Assembly: GCF_037151175.1 (NCBI RefSeq) | Contig: NZ_JBBCOR010000002.1 | Span: 310,001 to 374,000 of the forward strand | Source: Asaia sp003994335 | GTDB lineage: Bacteria; Pseudomonadota; Alphaproteobacteria; Acetobacterales; Acetobacteraceae | Direction: 5' to 3' | Length of the DNA stretch: 64,000 bases | Shown: piece after piece, positions 1-9,009 of the stretch | How positions within the stretch are numbered: the stretch's first letter is position 1 | Layout of the letters: the number at the start of each line of letters is the position of its first letter | The notes under the pieces: generated by a model | What the model saw: the letters and a program-made list of their open reading frames with translations, nothing else | What the model was told of the DNA's origin: nothing | Databases searched by the model: none | Translations under genes and position numbers: made by a program

Positions 1-965
1 CCGACCACGCGTGGTTCGGCAAGCTGCGCGACAAGGTACGGGAGGTGGTCGAGCCCGGCCGCCAGGTCCATCTCATTCTGGAAAACGAGAACAACGATGC
101 CGGGTTGTTGCGCGATGGGTTCACGGCCCAGTGGAATGATGACGGCCATAACGTTCTGCACGTCATGCTGACAGGAGAAAAGGAGGGCTATTATGAGATG
201 TTCGCTGATAACCCGACTGAAATCCTTGCTCGCGTCCTGCAGGAGGGCTTTGCCTATCAGGGCGAGATGAACCCTTATTCGGGCAAGAAGCGTGGCATGC
301 CGAGCGGCGACCTCCCTGCCTCCAAATTCATCCTGTTTCTGCAGAACCACGATCAGACCGGTAACCGGGCGCTCGGGGAGCGCCTCATTTCACTCGCCTC
401 ACCCGACGCCGTCCATGCGGCTTATGCGCTTTTGCTCCTGAGCCCGATGGTGCCCATGCTCTTCATGGGAGAGGAATGGGGATGCCGTACGCCATTCCTG
501 TTCTTCTGCGACTTCCAGGGGGATCTGGCCGATGCTGTCCGTGAAGGACGACGCAAGGAATTCGCCAAATTTTCGTCGTTCCAAGACCCGGAAAAGCGCA
601 AAAGCATCCCGGATCCAAATGCGCTCTCAACCTTCGATCGGTCTCGCCCTGACCGGGAGGAACGGGCGACGCTGGATGGGCGTATCTGGCTCGACCGGAC
701 CCACACACTTCTGGGCCTGCGCAAGCGCCACCTCGTGCCCCGGCTTGCCGATGTCCATAGTCTGGGCGCAACGGTAATCGGCGATAAATCGGTACTCGCG
801 CGCTGGAAGCTCGATGATGGCACCATTCTCTCGATAGCGCTCAACCTGTCCGATCACGAAACCTGCAGGATCAATGAACCGGACCAGCTTCTCTATAGCT
901 CTGCCACCAGACGGGCAGTAGACACAGTCCCACCTGGCAGCCTTGTCGCCGGTCTGGAGTCATGA
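1..965 (+). CDS. treZ: Malto-oligosyltrehalose trehalohydrolase, C-terminal part
   Basis: The reading frame is open from base 3 and enters from outside the window, so the N-terminal part and most of the (beta/alpha)8 catalytic barrel are missing. TreZ hydrolyses maltooligosyl-trehalose to release trehalose in the cytoplasm. The visible part carries the family segment FLQNHDQTGNRALGERL, which holds the conserved NHDQ aspartate, then PMLFMGEEWG, and a C-terminal beta-domain. An internal GTG at 45 is not a real start because the frame reads DHAWFGKLRDKVREVVEPGR straight through it. The stop TGA (963-965) overlaps the treY ATG by 4 bases, so the two genes are translationally coupled. A treX/glgX debranching gene would be expected upstream but lies outside the window. 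Confidence 0.93.
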   Translation, partial: DHAWFGKLRDKVREVVEPGRQVHLILENENNDAGLLRDGFTAQWNDDGHNVLHVMLTGEKEGYYEMFADNPTEILARVLQEGFAYQGEMNPYSGKKRGMPSGDLPASKFILFLQNHDQTGNRALGERLISLASPDAVHAAYALLLLSPMVPMLFMGEEWGCRTPFLFFCDFQGDLADAVREGRRKEFAKFSSFQDPEKRKSIPDPNALSTFDRSRPDREERATLDGRIWLDRTHTLLGLRKRHLVPRLADVHSLGATVIGDKSVLARWKLDDGTILSIALNLSDHETCRINEPDQLLYSSATRRAVDTVPPGSLVAGLES

Positions 966-3604
966 TCATGAAAAGCCTTCCCCTGACTGCCACGCTGCGC
1001 CTGCAGTTTCATCGCGAGTTCACTTTCGATCACGCCATTCCACTCATCCCCTATTTCCGCAAACTCGGTATCAGCCATCTCTATGCTTCGCCACTTCTGG
1101 CTTCCACACCCGGGTCGATGCATGGCTATGACACGATCGACTGCCATCGCATCGATCCTGACCGCGGCGGGATTGACGGTCTGAAGCGGCTGGTCGCGCG
1201 CCTGCGCCAGGAAGGTATGGGGCTTTTGCTGGATATTGTACCCAACCATATGGGCGTCGGGCCGGATAATGGCTGGTGGATGGATGTCCTGCGTCTGGGA
1301 CAGCGCAGCGCCTATGCACAGCACTTCGATATCGACTGGACACCCCCAGACCCGAGTCTGCATCACAAGGTCCTTCTTCCGTTTCTGGGCGACCCGCTGG
1401 TTGATATCATCCATGCCGGGGGGCTTACGCTTGGTTATGCCCAAGGCGGTGGAACGCTCGACCTTCTATATGGCGATCATCGTTTTCCTCTGTCGCCCGA
1501 AAGTGCAACCGAAATAATGGGGGAGGCCGGGCTCCCTGCCGCGAGAAAAGCGGACGCAAGCTTCCAGAAACCCGATGACGGCAAGGCTCTTCTGGGGCGC
1601 CTCAACGAACTGGTTGACCATCACACGAAAAAGGGCCGCGCAAGATTGCGTACGCTGCTCGATGCCCAGCATTACCGCCTCGCCTGGTGGCGCGCTGCGG
1701 GTGATCTGATTAACTGGCGCCGATTCTTCGATGTCACCTCGCTCGTGGCGTTGCGCATGGACCGTCGGGAGGTCTTTGAGGACGCCCACAAGCTCGTATT
1801 CGAACTGTATCGTGAGGGCCTCATCGACGGGCTTCGCGTCGATCACGTGGATGGTCTCGCGCGCCCGGCGGAATATTGTTCCCGTTTGCGTGCCAAGCTC
1901 GACGGGCTGCGGCGCGAGCGTCCGGAAGGGCTACAGGATCAGGCCCCGTTCTTCATCGAGAAGATACTGCAGCACAACGAGATTCTGCCGCTCGAATGGC
2001 CTGTAACAGGCACGACGGGCTATGACTTCCTTGAGCAGGTGGATCTGCTGCTCCATCATCCTGCCGGCGAGGCCCCTCTGACGGCGCTCTGGTCTGAACT
2101 GGGCATGGCTGATTTCGAGGATGTCGAGCATCTTGCACGCATCGAAAAACTGGATACCTCGTTCGTTGCGGATTTCGATACGCTTGTCAGTCTTCTGCAG
2201 AAACAGTTTGAGCAAGAGCGCGATATCACGCCCCACGCCCTTGGGACCGTCCTGCGTGCCCTTCTGATCGTCTTTCCTGTCTATCGCAGCTACTTCGCTG
2301 ACGGAGGCGATTCCGGAGCGGATTTCCGCGCTATCGACCGGGCACGTCTCGCTGCGCAGCATCTCCTTCCTTCGTACCAGCATGCGCTGCTCGACCAGCT
2401 TTGCCAGTTTTTGGCCGATGCGCGTATCGACACAACGGAGCGGCAGGATATCCTCGAGCGCTTCGAGCATCTGACAGCGCCTCTCACGGCAAAGGCTGGG
2501 GAAGACACGGCTTTTTATCGTTACGCCCGCCTGCTCTCGCGCAATGATGTGGGATGTAATCCCGATCGGTTCGCCGCCTCACCGCTCGCCTTCCATATGA
2601 CCAACCGTGAGCGACAGGCGAACCATCCCCTGGCGCTGCTCACCACAGCGACCCATGATCACAAACGTGGAGAAGACGGCCGCACGCGACTGATGGTGCT
2701 GAGTGAGCCGGAAGCCAAGTGGCCAGATATCGCCGCCTCCTGGCTGGAACAAACACAGGATCTCCTTGAAAAAACCTCCCACGGGCTCTCTCCTGTTCCC
2801 GCCGATGCGTATTTCATCCTGCAGACACTGATCTCCTCCTGGCCTCTGGCTGAGGAAGAACAGGAATCCTACCCGGAGCGCGTCAGCGCCTATCTGACGA
2901 AGGCGCTGCGCGAAGCAGGTGAGCGGACAAGCTGGAGCCACCCGGAAGAGGCGTATGAAGAAGCCTGCCTGACCTTTGCGAAGCTTTGCATCACGGGTGA
3001 TTTCCGTGCGCAGATCACCAGGCTCCTCGCTCATATCGGCCCATCTGCAGCGCTCAACAGCCTGTCCCAGACAGTGCTGCGTATGACCAGCCCCGGTGTT
3101 CCCGACCTTTATCAGGGGCGCGAATGCTGGGATTTCAGTCTTGTCGATCCGGATAACAGACGCCCTGTCGATTACACGCGTCATCAGGCCATGAACCAGA
3201 AGGGCGTCTCTTTCGCGGCCAGCGCCACAGACTGGAAAACGGGTCGTGTAAAGCAGGCTTTGATCGAGACCGTACTCGATCTGCGCCTGCGCAACCCCAA
3301 CCTGTTCGAGACCGGTCGTTACCTTTCCCTGGCCCCGACAGGTCCCCTGTCCGACCATATTATCGCCTTCGAGCGCGAGAGCCCCGAGGGCGCTTGCCTG
3401 GTAATAGCGCCCCGCCTGACCATGGCGCTCTCACCGGCGCCCGCGCTTTCCACCCGCCATGAGGGATGGGCGAAAACCCATATTCCGGCGCGGGGCGCCT
3501 GGAGAAGCCTGCTCCATGAGGGCGTGACCCATCAGGGGGGGGATTTGCCCCTCGCTTATCTGGATGGGCGTGTTCCCCTCGATGTCCTGGTCAGGCAGGA
3601 CTGA
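962..3604 (+). CDS. treY: Malto-oligosyltrehalose synthase
   Basis: TreY (GH13) converts the reducing-end alpha-1,4 linkage of a maltodextrin into an alpha,alpha-1,1 linkage, giving the substrate for TreZ. The 880-residue length fits the family. Visible motifs are LLASTPGSMHGYD (about 46-57), DIVPNHMG (91-98), GLRVDHVDGLARP around 290-302 with the nucleophile-type Asp, FIEKIL around 331 with the acid Glu, and a THDHKRGED block near 563. The start is ATG 962, which overlaps the treZ stop; ATG 968 is an in-frame alternative two codons later. With treZ it forms the TreY/TreZ route from glycogen or maltodextrin to trehalose, typically linked to osmotic or desiccation tolerance. Confidence 0.96.
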   Translation: MIMKSLPLTATLRLQFHREFTFDHAIPLIPYFRKLGISHLYASPLLASTPGSMHGYDTIDCHRIDPDRGGIDGLKRLVARLRQEGMGLLLDIVPNHMGVGPDNGWWMDVLRLGQRSAYAQHFDIDWTPPDPSLHHKVLLPFLGDPLVDIIHAGGLTLGYAQGGGTLDLLYGDHRFPLSPESATEIMGEAGLPAARKADASFQKPDDGKALLGRLNELVDHHTKKGRARLRTLLDAQHYRLAWWRAAGDLINWRRFFDVTSLVALRMDRREVFEDAHKLVFELYREGLIDGLRVDHVDGLARPAEYCSRLRAKLDGLRRERPEGLQDQAPFFIEKILQHNEILPLEWPVTGTTGYDFLEQVDLLLHHPAGEAPLTALWSELGMADFEDVEHLARIEKLDTSFVADFDTLVSLLQKQFEQERDITPHALGTVLRALLIVFPVYRSYFADGGDSGADFRAIDRARLAAQHLLPSYQHALLDQLCQFLADARIDTTERQDILERFEHLTAPLTAKAGEDTAFYRYARLLSRNDVGCNPDRFAASPLAFHMTNRERQANHPLALLTTATHDHKRGEDGRTRLMVLSEPEAKWPDIAASWLEQTQDLLEKTSHGLSPVPADAYFILQTLISSWPLAEEEQESYPERVSAYLTKALREAGERTSWSHPEEAYEEACLTFAKLCITGDFRAQITRLLAHIGPSAALNSLSQTVLRMTSPGVPDLYQGRECWDFSLVDPDNRRPVDYTRHQAMNQKGVSFAASATDWKTGRVKQALIETVLDLRLRNPNLFETGRYLSLAPTGPLSDHIIAFERESPEGACLVIAPRLTMALSPAPALSTRHEGWAKTHIPARGAWRSLLHEGVTHQGGDLPLAYLDGRVPLDVLVRQD

Positions 3605-3614
3605 ATCCGGTTGG

Positions 3615-3646
3615 GGTCAGGCGGGGTAAGGAACTCACGCCTGACC
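3615..3646 (+). terminator. Hairpin after treY
   Basis: A perfect 9-bp inverted repeat, GGTCAGGCG (3615-3623) and CGCCTGACC (3638-3646), encloses a 14-base loop 10 bases past the treY stop. No T-run follows on the plus strand (an A-rich stretch does), so it is not a canonical intrinsic terminator. It may stabilise the treZY mRNA 3' end or act with Rho. Confidence 0.45.
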
Positions 3647-3831
3647 GAAGCAGGAAAAAGCAATTCTCCCGAAGTTCCCCAGCTTCGCATATCCGGGGCG
3701 ATCATATTCTCCCTTTGGGCTTTTCCGGCATCATTGGGCATCAATATTGCCCGTAATCCTTTCCTGTGCGTTGCACGCCGCAACCCGATCTCTCGCGAAG
3801 ACGTTACACCGCCCCACAGGTGAGGTGACGC

Positions 3832-5241
3832 GTGCATATACTCCATATTGCGCTTGGCGGTTGCCTCCGCGCTCCCCCCGTCACCTATGGTCTTACCCCT
3901 GATACAGGCGGGCATATCGCCTACGTGCTGGAAGCCGCAAAAGCGCAGGCGCGCTGCCCGGAAGTCGATCACGTCACTATCGTAACGAGACGATTTCGAG
4001 ATGAACGTCTTGGACTCATCCATGACACGGAAATAGAGCGCGTCGCCGAGAACGTGTCGATCCTGCGCATCGGCTCTGCAAACGCCCCCTATCTGGAAAA
4101 AGACGGGCTGCTGTCAGAACTGCCCGTCCTGACCCAGGCCTTGCTGGACCACGCCACCCGGGCGGATCGACGCATCGATATTGTTCATGCCCATTTTGCC
4201 GACGCTGCCGTACCGGGGCTCGCTCTGGCGCGCGCCCAGAGTATTCCCCTGCTTTACACGCCCCATGCGCTTGGCATGGACAAGCTTTTGAGTGGTGCCG
4301 CCGAATGTCCGGCCCTGAAGGCACGCATCGTTCGGGAAGAAGAGGCGATGCGTCGAGCGGACGGGATCATCGTATCAACGCGTGACGAAGCGAACCGGCA
4401 GATCCCGCGCTACGGCGTTGGCGCAAGTCGCGCAAAGCTTCGCGTGATCGCACCGGGGGTTCCAAGACTGTCTTCCGGCAGCGCCGATCACGGGATGGAA
4501 TTCATAGAGGGTCATCTTCAGGCTCCGGAGCGGCCGCTTATTCTTGCCATCGCCCGACCGGTTGAGAAGAAGAATCTCGCCTTTCTCGCCCGGACCTATG
4601 CGCAAGACCGGGAGTTGCAGAGAAAAGCCAATCTGGTGATCCTGGCCGGACAGCAATGCGGCTTGATCGCGGGCTCGGAAGAAGCGCGTGTGATCGACAC
4701 GCTGCGGGAGATCAGATCCGAATATGGCCTGGCTGATTGTTTCGCGCTTCCTCGACGTCATGAAGCGGATGATGTCGCGGGACTTTATCGCCTCGCCGCC
4801 CGCAGCCACGGTGTTTTCGTTAATCCTGCACGTCACGAGCCCTTCGGCCTGACTCTGCTGGAGGCGGCCTGTGTCGGCCTGCCGGTCATAGCCACCAATC
4901 AGGGTGGCCCCGTCGATATCATTGGCAGTCTGGGGCATGGTATCCTGATCTCCCCTGAATCGGAAGCTGCGCTGGCAGGTGCCCTGCACCGCATTATCGA
5001 CGGGCCTGCCATTTGGTCCAGCCTGGCGCAGAACGCGCGCCAGGCCGAGGCCCGTCTCGGATGGGAAGGGTTCGCGCGCGGGTCGATCGATTTCTATCGC
5101 GATCTCATGAGCCGTACGGAGGGCGCATATCCGTCGCGCAATGCGGCTCTTCCCTCCGGGCGTGTCGATCTTCTGCCTGACATTGCCCCCCTTCCCTTTG
5201 CCCTCGCCGATATCGCGGGAACACCTGGAGGCCGCCCGTGA
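3832..5241 (+). CDS. Sucrose-phosphate-synthase-like GT4 glycosyltransferase
   Basis: This cytoplasmic GT-B retaining glycosyltransferase (469 aa) most resembles the catalytic part of sucrose-phosphate synthase. The evidence is DTGGH near residues 24-28 in an N-terminal donor/acceptor loop, LAIARPVEKKNL in the middle, and GVFVNPARHEPFGLTLLEAA with GLPVIATNQGGPVDI near 330-365. No HAD-type sucrose-phosphatase domain follows; the last 40 residues are a Pro/Ala-rich tail. The start is GTG 3832, preceded by GAGGTG at a good distance; the next gene overlaps its stop by 4 bases (GTGA). It is the first of four glycosyltransferases. Sucrose phosphate, a glucosyl-polyol or another glucoside are all possible products; the fold is certain and the acceptor is not. 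Confidence 0.8.
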   Translation: MHILHIALGGCLRAPPVTYGLTPDTGGHIAYVLEAAKAQARCPEVDHVTIVTRRFRDERLGLIHDTEIERVAENVSILRIGSANAPYLEKDGLLSELPVLTQALLDHATRADRRIDIVHAHFADAAVPGLALARAQSIPLLYTPHALGMDKLLSGAAECPALKARIVREEEAMRRADGIIVSTRDEANRQIPRYGVGASRAKLRVIAPGVPRLSSGSADHGMEFIEGHLQAPERPLILAIARPVEKKNLAFLARTYAQDRELQRKANLVILAGQQCGLIAGSEEARVIDTLREIRSEYGLADCFALPRRHEADDVAGLYRLAARSHGVFVNPARHEPFGLTLLEAACVGLPVIATNQGGPVDIIGSLGHGILISPESEAALAGALHRIIDGPAIWSSLAQNARQAEARLGWEGFARGSIDFYRDLMSRTEGAYPSRNAALPSGRVDLLPDIAPLPFALADIAGTPGGRP

Positions 5242-6371
5242 ACAGACCTGTCGGCTATTTCGTTCATCATCAGGGGCGTGGTCATGCCGAGCGCTGTATG
5301 GCCGTCGTCAATGCCCTGCCCACAACCCGCCCTGTAAGGCTGTTCTGCGCGCGTGATGACCTCTTCGGCGAATTGCCGGCGCATGTTTCCCTGACCCGCA
5401 TCCCGTCGCTTTTCGAAGCGACAGGCCAGGAAAACCCGGCTTTGGCTGACATACCCACGCCGCGCACCCTCCATTGCGCGCCCCTCGGCTGGCCGGGCAT
5501 ACGCAAGGCCATGGGTGAGATCGTGTCATGGTTTGCTGAGGCCGATCCCGCGCTCATGATTTGCGATGTCTCAGCCGAGATCGCTCAGCTCAGCCGCCTC
5601 TGCAGCGTTCCCCACATCAAGGTGCTCCAGCACGGTGATCGCAGCGATGAGGGCCATCAGGCTGCCTATGACGGCGCCATTGGCCTTCTGGCACCTTTTT
5701 CCGAGCGGCTGGCTCAACCCGAATGGGATGCCCAACTGCGCCGCCGCATCTTCTTTGCAGGGGGGCTCGGCAAGGCGGATATCCTGCCTGAGAAGGAAAT
5801 CGCACGCCGTCGCCTCGGTATCGATGACAAACGCGAGGTCATCCTCGTGATGTCTGGTGGGGGAGGCACCGGCATGAGCGAGGCTCCTATCACGGTGGGC
5901 GCACGTAATCGACCAGAGGCGCTATGGCTCACCATCGGAGCCATACAGCGCGACTGGCATGCCACCGAGCCGGGTAACCTCCAGCATCACGGCTGGGTCG
6001 GCAATGCCGCCGATTACGTGGCAGCGGCCGACTGCATCATCGCCAGCACGGGTAACACGACCTGCCAGCAGATTCTGGCGGCGGGCAAGCCCTGGCTCGC
6101 CATACCGGAATGGCGCTATTTCGATGAGCAGCACCGTAAGGCGGAATGTCTGGAAGCCGCCCAGATGGCCGTCACACGCCCCCATCTGCCCGCCTCGGGC
6201 ATGGCATGGACACAGGCTCTGGCCGAAGCCTACGCGCGCCACGCCCCAGACCTGCAACGAGCCGCCATCGACGATCGCCCCGCCGAACGCACAGCGCTCT
6301 GGATCGAGGGGCTGATTGCGCGTTTCTGGAATGATCACACCGACATCACCCGGGAGATATTGCTGCCATGA
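5238..6371 (+). CDS. GT28/MurG-like glycosyltransferase
   Basis: A 377-residue GT-B protein. It starts with VGYFVHHQGRGHAERC, the N-terminal loop pattern of MurG/UGT-type enzymes. Its C-terminal half has VMSGGGGTG near 205 and a UDP-sugar-binding-type segment, HHGWVGNAADYVAAADCII then STGNTTCQQILAAGKPWL around 248-285. I cannot name donor or acceptor. It starts with GTG overlapping the previous stop and ends in an ATGA overlap with the next gene, so it is a middle gene of a co-translated operon. The presence of GT4, GT28-like and GT2 enzymes together suggests sequential sugar additions to one acceptor. Confidence 0.75.
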   Translation: MNRPVGYFVHHQGRGHAERCMAVVNALPTTRPVRLFCARDDLFGELPAHVSLTRIPSLFEATGQENPALADIPTPRTLHCAPLGWPGIRKAMGEIVSWFAEADPALMICDVSAEIAQLSRLCSVPHIKVLQHGDRSDEGHQAAYDGAIGLLAPFSERLAQPEWDAQLRRRIFFAGGLGKADILPEKEIARRRLGIDDKREVILVMSGGGGTGMSEAPITVGARNRPEALWLTIGAIQRDWHATEPGNLQHHGWVGNAADYVAAADCIIASTGNTTCQQILAAGKPWLAIPEWRYFDEQHRKAECLEAAQMAVTRPHLPASGMAWTQALAEAYARHAPDLQRAAIDDRPAERTALWIEGLIARFWNDHTDITREILLP

Positions 6372-7318
6372 CCACAATTTCAGTGCTGACCCTCGCGAAA
6401 GGGCGCGCCGCCCATCTGGGCAATATGATGCTCGGCCTGTCACGCCAGACTGTTCTGCCTGATGAAATGATCATCGCCGTCATGCAGGACAACCTGTATG
6501 AGGCCCTCCCGGAAATGCCCTTTCCGGTACGGCAGATCCGTATCAAGACGGATCGGTTACGCTTGGCCGAGGCGCGCAACAAGGCTGCGCAAGTCGCGTG
6601 TGGTGAGCTTCTGGTCTTTCTGGATATCGATTGTATCCCGGCACCAGAGTGTCTGCGCGAATATCGTGACGCCTTGCACACGCACGATGCGCTGTTGATG
6701 GGAGAGGTGCAGTATCTCCCTGCGAACACCGCCTCTCCGGGATGGAGCTACGAAGCATTCGAACAGGTCTGCGAGCGGCATTCCGATCGACGCGGACCAC
6801 CTGCGCATGGGGTCGAGCCCTGCCCTGATTATCGCTGCTTCTGGTCGTTGAATTTCGCGATACGACATGAGCGTTTCGATCTTTCCGGTGGGTTCGATGA
6901 AGCCTTTACCGGCTATGGCGGCGAGGACACGGATTACGCGAAAGGTTATACCCTGGGTGGAGGACAACTCGCCTGGGTCAATGGCGCGCGGGTCTACCAC
7001 CAGCATCACGCCCACCACATGCCGCCCGTGCATCATCTGGAAACGGTTGTGCGCAATGCGGAGCTCTTCGAGCGCAAATGGGGTTACCGCACGATGGGGC
7101 ACTGGCTGCATGCCTTCAGGCTCATGGGGCTGATCGATGATACGCCGGGTCGCCCCATCCGCATTCTGCGCGCACCGGATGCCGGAGATCTGGCGCTGAC
7201 GGGACAGCAGAGCCACCAGCCCTATGCCAATACGACCTCGGTCATCAGAATTCTGGAGGCGCGTGAGAGAGAAGCCCAGCCTATTGCTGTCGCCCCCATA
7301 ACCATGGCCGCAGAATGA
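6368..7318 (+). CDS. GT2-family glycosyltransferase with galactosyltransferase-type C-terminus
   Basis: A 316-residue GT-A inverting glycosyltransferase. The N-terminal nucleotide-binding region begins ISVLTLAKGRAAHLGNMMLGL, and a DXD-like metal site FLDIDC lies near residue 86. GGFDEAFTGYGGEDTDYAKGY near 175-195 matches the GGED motif of the Glyco_transf_7C/galactosyltransferase-type C-terminal domain. A His-rich stretch (HQHHAHHMPPVHH) follows, a metal- or substrate-binding candidate. It overlaps both neighbours by ATGA junctions in the four-gene operon. No membrane segment or signal peptide is seen, so it is cytoplasmic. Acceptor unknown. Confidence 0.8.
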   Translation: MTTISVLTLAKGRAAHLGNMMLGLSRQTVLPDEMIIAVMQDNLYEALPEMPFPVRQIRIKTDRLRLAEARNKAAQVACGELLVFLDIDCIPAPECLREYRDALHTHDALLMGEVQYLPANTASPGWSYEAFEQVCERHSDRRGPPAHGVEPCPDYRCFWSLNFAIRHERFDLSGGFDEAFTGYGGEDTDYAKGYTLGGGQLAWVNGARVYHQHHAHHMPPVHHLETVVRNAELFERKWGYRTMGHWLHAFRLMGLIDDTPGRPIRILRAPDAGDLALTGQQSHQPYANTTSVIRILEAREREAQPIAVAPITMAAE

Positions 7319-8418
7319 GCCGCAGGCTGCGGATCGCGCTTGTCGCACATCCTAGGCATCCCATTGCAGAACCCTTCAAGGGCGGGATGGAAGCGCACAG
7401 CTTTCATCTGGCCCGGGGGCTGGAGGCACGTGGCCACCAGGTCACGCTTTTCGCTGCGGGAGACAGTGACGCACGCTTCACCATCGACCCGATCCTGCCC
7501 GTACACTACGATCGGGATTATCCATGGGAAAACGCGACGCCGGACCCGCGGCTCTACCCGCTGCTTGACCGACATTTCGGCGCGGCCCGTCACCGCATTT
7601 TCAGCGGCGCGTTCGACGTGGTGCACAACAACTCCCTGCATCGCTTCATCCTGCAGGAAGCGCGCCGGACCGGTCTGCCCTGCCTGACATCTTTGCATGT
7701 TCCCCCCTTTGAGGCGATCCATGGCGTGGTACGAGACACGGTTTGTACTACCCACCGTGCGACGGTGACCTCAGCCCGGCAGAATCTCTGTTGGTGGCCC
7801 GATGGCGTACCGCCCTACAGCACCGTGGTGCATAACGGCATCGATCCGACACTCTGGCCCTTCTCTTCAGGGGCAGGAGATCACGCTTTGTGGAGTGGAC
7901 GCATCACCGCCAATAAGGGGCCGCATCACGCCGTTCAGGCAGCTCGTCAGGCTGGTATTGGGCTCAAGCTCTTCGGCTATATGGAAGATCAGGCCTATTT
8001 CGACACGATGATCGCGCCCTATCTCGATGACAACATCACCTATGAGGGGGTGATTGACGGCGCGGCCCTCTCGCTCGAAATGCGCAAGGCGGCCTTGTTT
8101 CTCTTCACGCCGTGCTGGGATGAGCCGTTCGGCCTGGTAGCGATCGAGGCCATGGCGAGTGGCCTTCCCATTGCGGCCTTCGATCAGGGAGCTGCGCGCG
8201 AAATCATCGGCGACGAGGCAGGGCGTTTCGCGCCGGCACAGGATGTTTCAGCCCTCGCCTGCGCCATTCGGGAAGCGCGAACGATCGAGCGTAGCACACC
8301 AAGAGGGAGGGTGACTTCCTGTTTCACCCTTGACCGCATGATCGACGCCTATGAGCAGCTTTATGGGGAGGTGATCGCGGCTGCCTCCCCGGTAAGCGAT
8401 CAGGCGCGGGCGGGATAA
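7315..8418 (+). CDS. GT4-family glycosyltransferase
   Basis: A 367-residue retaining GT-B enzyme. N-terminal GGMEAHSFHLARGLEARGHQV is the usual acceptor-side start of GT4 proteins; LWSGRITANKGPHHAV opens the C-terminal domain, and CWDEPFGLVAIEAMASGLPI (near 267-286) holds the E-x7-E donor motif. It is the last gene of the operon, starting at an ATG that overlaps the previous stop. A divergently oriented small membrane-protein gene ends 25 bases downstream. Substrate not predictable from sequence alone. Confidence 0.82.
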   Translation: MSRRLRIALVAHPRHPIAEPFKGGMEAHSFHLARGLEARGHQVTLFAAGDSDARFTIDPILPVHYDRDYPWENATPDPRLYPLLDRHFGAARHRIFSGAFDVVHNNSLHRFILQEARRTGLPCLTSLHVPPFEAIHGVVRDTVCTTHRATVTSARQNLCWWPDGVPPYSTVVHNGIDPTLWPFSSGAGDHALWSGRITANKGPHHAVQAARQAGIGLKLFGYMEDQAYFDTMIAPYLDDNITYEGVIDGAALSLEMRKAALFLFTPCWDEPFGLVAIEAMASGLPIAAFDQGAAREIIGDEAGRFAPAQDVSALACAIREARTIERSTPRGRVTSCFTLDRMIDAYEQLYGEVIAAASPVSDQARAG

Positions 8419-8443
8419 CCTGATGGCGTCTCGTACGCTCCGC

Positions 8444-8680
8444 TCACGAAACGCTCATGTTGTAGACGGCGAAGATCGCCCAGAAAAGCGTTGCCCCTAG
8501 CGCCCAGAAATTGGTGTGGAAATGATCCTGCATGTCGACCGACGTGCCTGCAATGGCCCAGGCGAGGCAGACATGGAACATCAGCACACCGACCACCATG
8601 GCCCCCATACGATAGCGCAAGCGACGCAGGGCCGATTTTTCCTGCATCTCCAAAGTCGGGTTGGCGAGTTCTGCGCTCAT
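8444..8680 (-). CDS. Small two-helix membrane protein, function unknown
   Basis: A 78-residue protein starting MSAELANPTLEMQEK. Two hydrophobic segments are visible, GAMVVGVLMFHVCLAWAIAG and FWALGATLFWAIFAVYNM, separated by a short polar loop with several His residues. I chose the ATG at 8680 because GGAGAG lies 6 bases upstream; the frame stays open to 8905 but that extension has no membrane-protein or coding character. It converges with the last glycosyltransferase gene. No family recognised. Confidence 0.6.
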   Translation of the reverse strand: MSAELANPTLEMQEKSALRRLRYRMGAMVVGVLMFHVCLAWAIAGTSVDMQDHFHTNFWALGATLFWAIFAVYNMSVS

Positions 8681-9009
8681 TCTGGCTCTCCGTGAGAGAG
8701 GCGTCGGCATTGATCGACCGGTCCGGCGCCAAAGGAATATCAAGTTCCGATTTTCTGCCCCGCAATACCCGTATGGCCCTGCGGGAAGTTCGAGGCACCA
8801 TGCCCGAATTTGACGCCTGATGCAAAAAATTGTCTGGTCCACATAACCATACAATGAAATCAATGGGCGATCCTCATCGGGATTGACGACGACAAGGCGG
8901 TACAATCACCCGAAAAAGACGAAACATTTTCCCCCGATCCATCCATGCCATTGAAAATATTGCCTTTTATTCTCTCTTTTTCGTGATCGCAACATCACTT
9001 CGTCTCGCT
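8681..9009. other. Intergenic region without a recognised gene
   Basis: It holds the ribosome-binding site of the small membrane gene at its left end and an AT-rich stretch (about 8930-8995) near the 3' end of the MocR-type gene. I see no convincing ORF, RNA gene or clear terminator. Confidence 0.5.

Noticed and set aside
8681..8905. Longer start for the small membrane protein
   Set aside because: The extension is not hydrophobic or conserved-looking; ATG 8680 has a clear ribosome-binding site.
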